Below are positions 60,057 to 64,000 of a stretch of DNA of 64,000 nucleotides, one piece after another (the first letter of the stretch is position 1; the number at the start of each line of letters is the position of its first letter). The translations under genes were made by a program, and so were the position numbers. The stretch is from Coprinus comatus (Eukaryota > Basidiomycota > Agaricomycetes > Agaricales > Agaricaceae): positions 496,001 to 560,000 of the forward strand of contig JAWPGT010000010.1 of assembly GCA_034638255.1 (NCBI GenBank), in the 5' to 3' direction. The notes beneath the pieces were generated by a model. It ran no database searches, was not told the DNA's origin, and saw nothing but the letters and a program-made list of their open reading frames with translations.

Positions 60057-61457
60057 TCATGTCGCGTGAAACGCATCTATGCGGCGTGTGATTTTTCTCT
60101 CTCTTCTTCCTTACCTATTAACATGTGCCAAAGTTCTGGGCCATCACGAATCAATGCCTTATGGTTCTAAGTGAATAGAGGTTGTTTGCGAGAAAGAAGC
60201 GAACGTACAATAACAACCTCAACAGCAATTAGTGCTATGATAACCAATTCCATGCGATGGGACGAGGACTGTGTACACCGTAAGTAAACCGCCGATTATG
60301 TTATGATAAACATACTTCGGTGAGTAATTGCCGGAGGACAGACTGGGCCTAGGTACGAAGTTCAGGAGTTGTGCGGAGTATATAATGCATATACTCACTT
60401 CCGCAGCATAAGTGATCTTGTCATTAACGGATGCTGTTCGTGCTATAACTTCTAAGGCATTACTCAAAGATTTGAAGTGGCCTAAACAAATGTTGGACAT
60501 GAGTTGAGATTTTCCTAAAAGAAACGACACCAACGTTCTAATTCAGGTTCTTCCCAATAGAAGTCAGGGATATCGCTGAAATTCTCCCTGTTGAGATTCA
60601 AGCCTTGACGGAATTTCATGAGTTGGCCGAGTTTCTTTATAAGTTGTGTTCTTCCCATTCCTGGTTTTCCTGTCTGTTCTAGGGAATGAGGCAACAATGC
60701 CATTGAAGTAAGGTAGTCGTCCAATGACACTTCTATTGCCGAAAGAGCTGTAGAGCGGGAAAGAGCCTGAGAGAATGCATATCTAGCGAGAAGAGTTTCC
60801 GCTGGTAATGCCATAGGCGGAAGGTTGGAGGGTATCAGACTGGGCTCATTAAGTGGTGATGTTTGTCCAAGAATAATCAAATCTCCTTGCAAACGAGTTT
60901 TCCTGGGTACGTCAGTTACAAGCTGAAACGGACAAAATACACAACCGGAAAGCGTACTCGATGGGGTCTACCACAAATTCCAGCGATTCATCCTCCATTT
61001 CGCGTAATGGAGCGACTTGAAGACCTGGGGCTTTGTCGATTATTTGACGTTTGAATTCCAGCGCGTCCTCTTCACCAAGACCCCAGCAGACATAGCTGCC
61101 GTTCGAAAAGACAAAAACCTCGCCTGATTTTCCCTTCTTGCTAGTCCATATTGGTATCCACCATGACTCGTGTAATGTCTGCGAGCGATGAGGTAGCTGG
61201 GGGTGTCCACGTAAGCGAGAGAGAAGATATCGCTCTGCAGTTGCAAGTGTGAAGACAGTTTGGATGTCACTACGAGTAGGTGTTGGATTGGCACGAATGG
61301 GTAATGACGCTGATGCTGAGCGCCTTAGTGGCGTGGTAGTTTTCGGCTTTGGTTTCAAATCTTCCGCAGGTTGTGTATATGCGCGACGTAGCCAAGGACG
61401 TCGAGCCAAGTTGAAGACTGCAGAGGTACGGCCCACTCGACCAAATGTCAGAAACAT
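60057..61457 (-). CDS. DUF155 protein, Rmd1/RMND1 family, probably mitochondrial
   Basis: RMND1 supports mitochondrial translation in animals; fungal Rmd1 proteins belong to the same DUF155 family. The N-terminus MFLTFGRVGRTSAVFNLARR is Arg-rich and acid-free, as in a mitochondrial presequence. Core blocks: VFTLATAERYLLSRL, HESWWIPIW, GEVFVFSNGSYVCWGLGEED (a DUF155 signature), RLQGDLIILGQ, LPAETLLARYAFSQALSRST, SLDDYLTSMALLPHSLEQTG, KLGQLMKFRQGLNLNRENF, DIPDFYWEEPELE, HFKSLSNALEVIARTASVND and HRMELVIIALIAVEVVI (TM helix). It ends ELWHMLIGKEEER with a stop at 60057. The gene is tail-to-tail with the CE12 gene, only 107 bp apart. Confidence 0.88.
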
Positions 61458-61906
61458 GGAAAGGAAATGATGTAATCATTCTCATCACAACTAAGTATAA
61501 GTACGTATTTGATGCCGATGGGAATCATCACTCAATTGCAAACTACATATGTAGTTGCTACTTTGCCACCCAAGGTATGATGTAACTGAATCATAACAGA
61601 GTGTTCTCCTCTAAAACAACTGGAGCTGCAAATTCACCACAGATGCTATCAATATTTATCAGTTCATTCTTAACCAAACCATGAGCACATTGGTTCTTAA
61701 CATCCTTAAAATAAAAACTCATTATTTTGTGGTTATTCCGCGGTAGGATAACATGGGGGCTATTTCTCTCTGACCCCGAGGGGCTCAGGTAGGGCCCATG
61801 CTGTATTCGACACTTCCCTGAGATCATATTGAAGTTGTGAATATGATTCATTGGGTGTGTACTGCTTGTATAGAAATATACAGTCTGGTGTTTAAGACTG
61901 AAAACC
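61458..61906. other. Intergenic stretch
   Basis: Promoter of the DUF155 gene and flank of the kinase-like relic. A minus-strand open frame here starts on a non-ATG codon and has no family similarity. Confidence 0.4.
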
Positions 61907-62420
61907 TTAGGGGTTAGTGTTCCTCTTGGAGGGTTCTGCTTCGAAGAAATCAAGAGCCTCTAATGCTGTGAAACGCCCACTAATATTCCTTGTCATCATT
62001 GCATCGGGCAATGGTACAAGTAAAGGAAAACAAGCACAGAGGGACCAGCAGTAAGCCGCGAACAATCGCGAGCAGTGAAGAAAAAGACAGAAAACTTGCC
62101 TAACATCGTAGGTAAAAGGAGAATAGCCAAGTCGAAGTCAAATATTGTGTGTTGTATACAATCCTGGTCTTTCCACCCACTAAGAGGTCGGTGAGTGGTA
62201 CTTATGAAGTAGTTGCCTAGGATGTTGTGCTCCGTAAGAACCTAGTGGATTGTCCTGTTAATATATATCAACCGACATTAAGGGAAACAAATCCGATGGA
62301 CAATGTGATTTCGATGGATACCTCCTCATCGTCTTAGCCAGAAATTTTCCGCATGTCCTATCGAAAGGAAGAGTGTCCCCCATTGGGACCATCTTTCCCC
62401 AGAACTTGCACAAAAGTGGG
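61907..62420 (-). pseudogene. Relic of an agaric kinase-like gene
   Basis: On the minus strand, separated pieces resemble the C-terminal lobe of the protein-kinase-like proteins common in agarics. FKMVPMGDTLPFDRTCGKF lies near 62330-62400. HTIFDFDLAILLLP lies near 62115-62150, where DFD takes the place of the DFG loop. LVPLPDAMMTRNISGRFTAL and EALDFFEAE are at about 61930-62020, ending at a stop at 61907. The MTR-x-I-x-x-RFTA-x-EAL-x-FFE ending is what I recall from those proteins. The parts are in different frames and the N-lobe is not seen, so the gene looks broken. Borders are rough. Confidence 0.4.
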
Positions 62421-63030
62421 CTATGTAAAGGAACAACCGGTTCCTTAGACCATCAATGTTCTTCGATGGTTCTGTTCATTTGATACTGCGCGTACATGCG
62501 TTATTTACATTCGAAAACGCCCATAGACTCCGGCGGAACCCCGGAATCTGATTTATTATTAAAATGCTTCCAAGTCGAGGATTTTGAAAGCCACTGGTAA
62601 TAATAGGTATTAGGGCGAGAGTAACGTTGAAACAATGATTGGTAGCCACGCGCATGTGAGGACTTAATACGTCATCATTTTATTTTTAATTTTTGGATTG
62701 TCCAGCACCCGTTAGACGTAGTTGCATTGAATTACAGAAACCGTGCAAAGCCATCTACTATTCGAACACACCTCTACAAGGGCCACTCGGATCCCAGTAC
62801 TCAGTACTCAGAGTTGGTAGGCTGCAGCATGGCATCACTCGATGAGTCAACAACATTGAAAATTTGAACGCACTTGGCACTTCACTCAGCAATCCAGTAC
62901 GAGCCGTTAAGGAGCACATCAAATTAGGTATTGTAGATGACATTGTTTTGTGGAGAAATTGAATTGGAATGCGCATGTCCTCAGGGTCAGCCGCGGTGTA
63001 GTAGAGAAACCGGTCATTGAACAACACCAC
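62421..63030. other. Intergenic stretch before the GTPase gene
   Basis: 3' flank of the GTPase gene and perhaps the lost start of the kinase-like relic. Nothing else recognised. Confidence 0.35.
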
Positions 63031-64000
63031 TCATGTAACCTTGATCGATTTCTGTTTATGTGAGTTATGATCAATAAAATAGTATAACATGAGTATAAAA
63101 AAAAGATATAGCAGCTCACCGCACGAGTTTTCTTGCCGAATAAAAGTAACATGATCCGCCTCCCAAACGATACTTTTGATTTCTTAACTTCCTCAAATGT
63201 CACCTTCTGAAAATCTGAGTTCACTCTTTCGTACTCCTTCCTCAACTCCTTTACTAGACTCGGATTGTTCCTAGAACTTTCCATTTGAGTCATTAGACCA
63301 CCCAAAACCCGTATTTGCTCGGAAAGAGCTTTCTGTAGGTCTGAATGCAATGCTTTCCCAGCCTGTTTTTCATTCAGCAACTTATGAAGGTCCATTATCT
63401 CCTCCTGTAGTAGAACTTCCTCGCGTTTTATCTTCGACTTGATCAAGGAATCAACGATACTCCACGCAGACTCTTGAGTAGTAGGAGAAAGGCGTTGGGT
63501 CATAGAACCCTTTTCAATCATCTTGTCCCAAAACTTGGCCCTCAGCTCCATCTCTCTTTGATTTCCAATGTCTTCTTTGACTCTACTCCACATAGTCGAT
63601 ACAAGAATGACCTGACCCATTGCTATATCTCCGCAAAGCTGACCAAACATGCTGAGGTTTTTCAACGCAGAACCTGGCATGCGATTGTCGCTAATACGAT
63701 GGAGGTAAATTAACCCGGTGAGTTTCACTTCTCTCTGATATCTACACCACAATAACCATTGTAAAATCATGTATGTTCAAACATCGACCATGGTACTTAC
63801 GTTTTGTTCATCCAATCGCTTATCATGGTCAAAATTTGCATATCACTTCTGTTGGTGTCATCAAACCCAGGAGTATCGACCAAGATAATGCGGTCGCCAT
63901 AGATGTTATGCTTGATTCGAGTGGCTTGAACAGATTCAGTCGTGGAAGTCAGCGAATTGCTGGTACGTTTCCCAGTCTGGCCGGTCAAAAGGTCGATGAA
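63031..64000 (-). CDS. AIG1/GIMAP-like P-loop GTPase, 3' part (start off the right edge)
   Basis: The sequence enters at FIDLLTGQTGKRTSNSLTST, just after the P-loop, which lies outside the window. TTESVQ is the switch I region. ILVDTPGFDDTNRSDMQIL is the G3 motif (DTPG, about 63850-63890). After an intron comes LTGLIYLHRISDNRMPGSAL, LSMFGQLCG and VILVSTMWSRVKEDIGNQRE, where the G4 position has STMW instead of N/TKxD, as I recall for fungal members. A long helical region follows (REEVLLQEEIMDLHKLLNEK, ALSEQIRVLGGLMTQMESS, YERVNSDFQKVTFEEVKKSK). The last exon adds KSIKVT with stop at 63031. The C-terminal coiled coil suggests self-assembly. Function unknown; the family is expanded in Agaricomycetes. 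Confidence 0.75.

Noticed and set aside
61591..61953. 120-codon minus-strand open frame
   Set aside because: Starts on TTG, not ATG, and overlaps in another frame the kinase-like relic, which has better family support.
1..64000. CRISPR array, bacterial-type operon, integrated virus or autonomous transposon
   Set aside because: No regular spacer repeats, no reverse transcriptase, integrase, transposase or capsid-like frames were recognised; the window is intron-rich nuclear fungal DNA.

Overview
The window is nuclear DNA of a basidiomycete fungus, most likely an Agaricomycete that feeds on plant material. Almost every gene is broken by many short introns of about 45-70 nt with GT..AG ends. 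Genes are dense on both strands. There is a secreted family GH5 endoglucanase with an N-terminal CBM1 and a CE12 rhamnogalacturonan acetylesterase. Several proteins belong to families I know mainly from agarics: a 7TM receptor-like family, an AIG1-like GTPase, a degenerate kinase-like gene and a tiny Cys-rich protein. The species cannot be named from the sequence.

Layout, left to right. 1-12.3 kb: alkaline phosphatase (partial, -), a small palindromic MITE-like element, cytosolic methionyl-tRNA synthetase (-), OPT oligopeptide transporter (+), SARAF/TMEM66-like calcium-entry regulator (+), GH5 endoglucanase (+) and a broken KOW/Spt5-like fragment (+). 12.6 kb: an intron-containing tRNA-Thr(UGU). 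13-27 kb: 7TM receptor-like gene A (-), a damaged MFS transporter MFS1 (+), Mediator subunit 19 (+), a BAR/IMD-domain protein (-) and an intact MFS paralog MFS2 (+). 28.5-37 kb: four more 7TM receptor-like paralogs B, C, D and E in tandem, all minus. 37-64 kb: a hypothetical basic protein (+), an Hsp20-like protein (-), Srs2-type DNA helicase (-), CAX Ca2+/H+ antiporter (+), a 72-residue Cys-rich protein assembled from five tiny exons (-), Rho1 GEF with DH and CNH domains (+), secreted lactonase-fold beta-propeller (-), uridine kinase (+), CE12 esterase (+), RMD1/RMND1 DUF155 protein (-), a kinase-like relic (-) and an AIG1-like GTPase running off the right edge (-).

The most unusual part is the 7TM family. 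Five paralogs share an L-C-x-x-Q motif at the start of TM3, a Cys in the second extracellular loop (seen in B), a D-x-[LI]-x-x-W/L motif after TM7, and two introns at identical sites and phases. One (B) has a tail whose homology continues in another reading frame, and E has a very short tail. The A gene and the B-E array each lie beside one member of a duplicated MFS pair, one copy of which (MFS1) has lost conserved sequence. This looks like a birth-and-death locus for a poorly described receptor family.

All gene models were built by eye from reading frames, splice signals and remembered family sequences. Internal exon borders are approximate unless stated. No database search was run.
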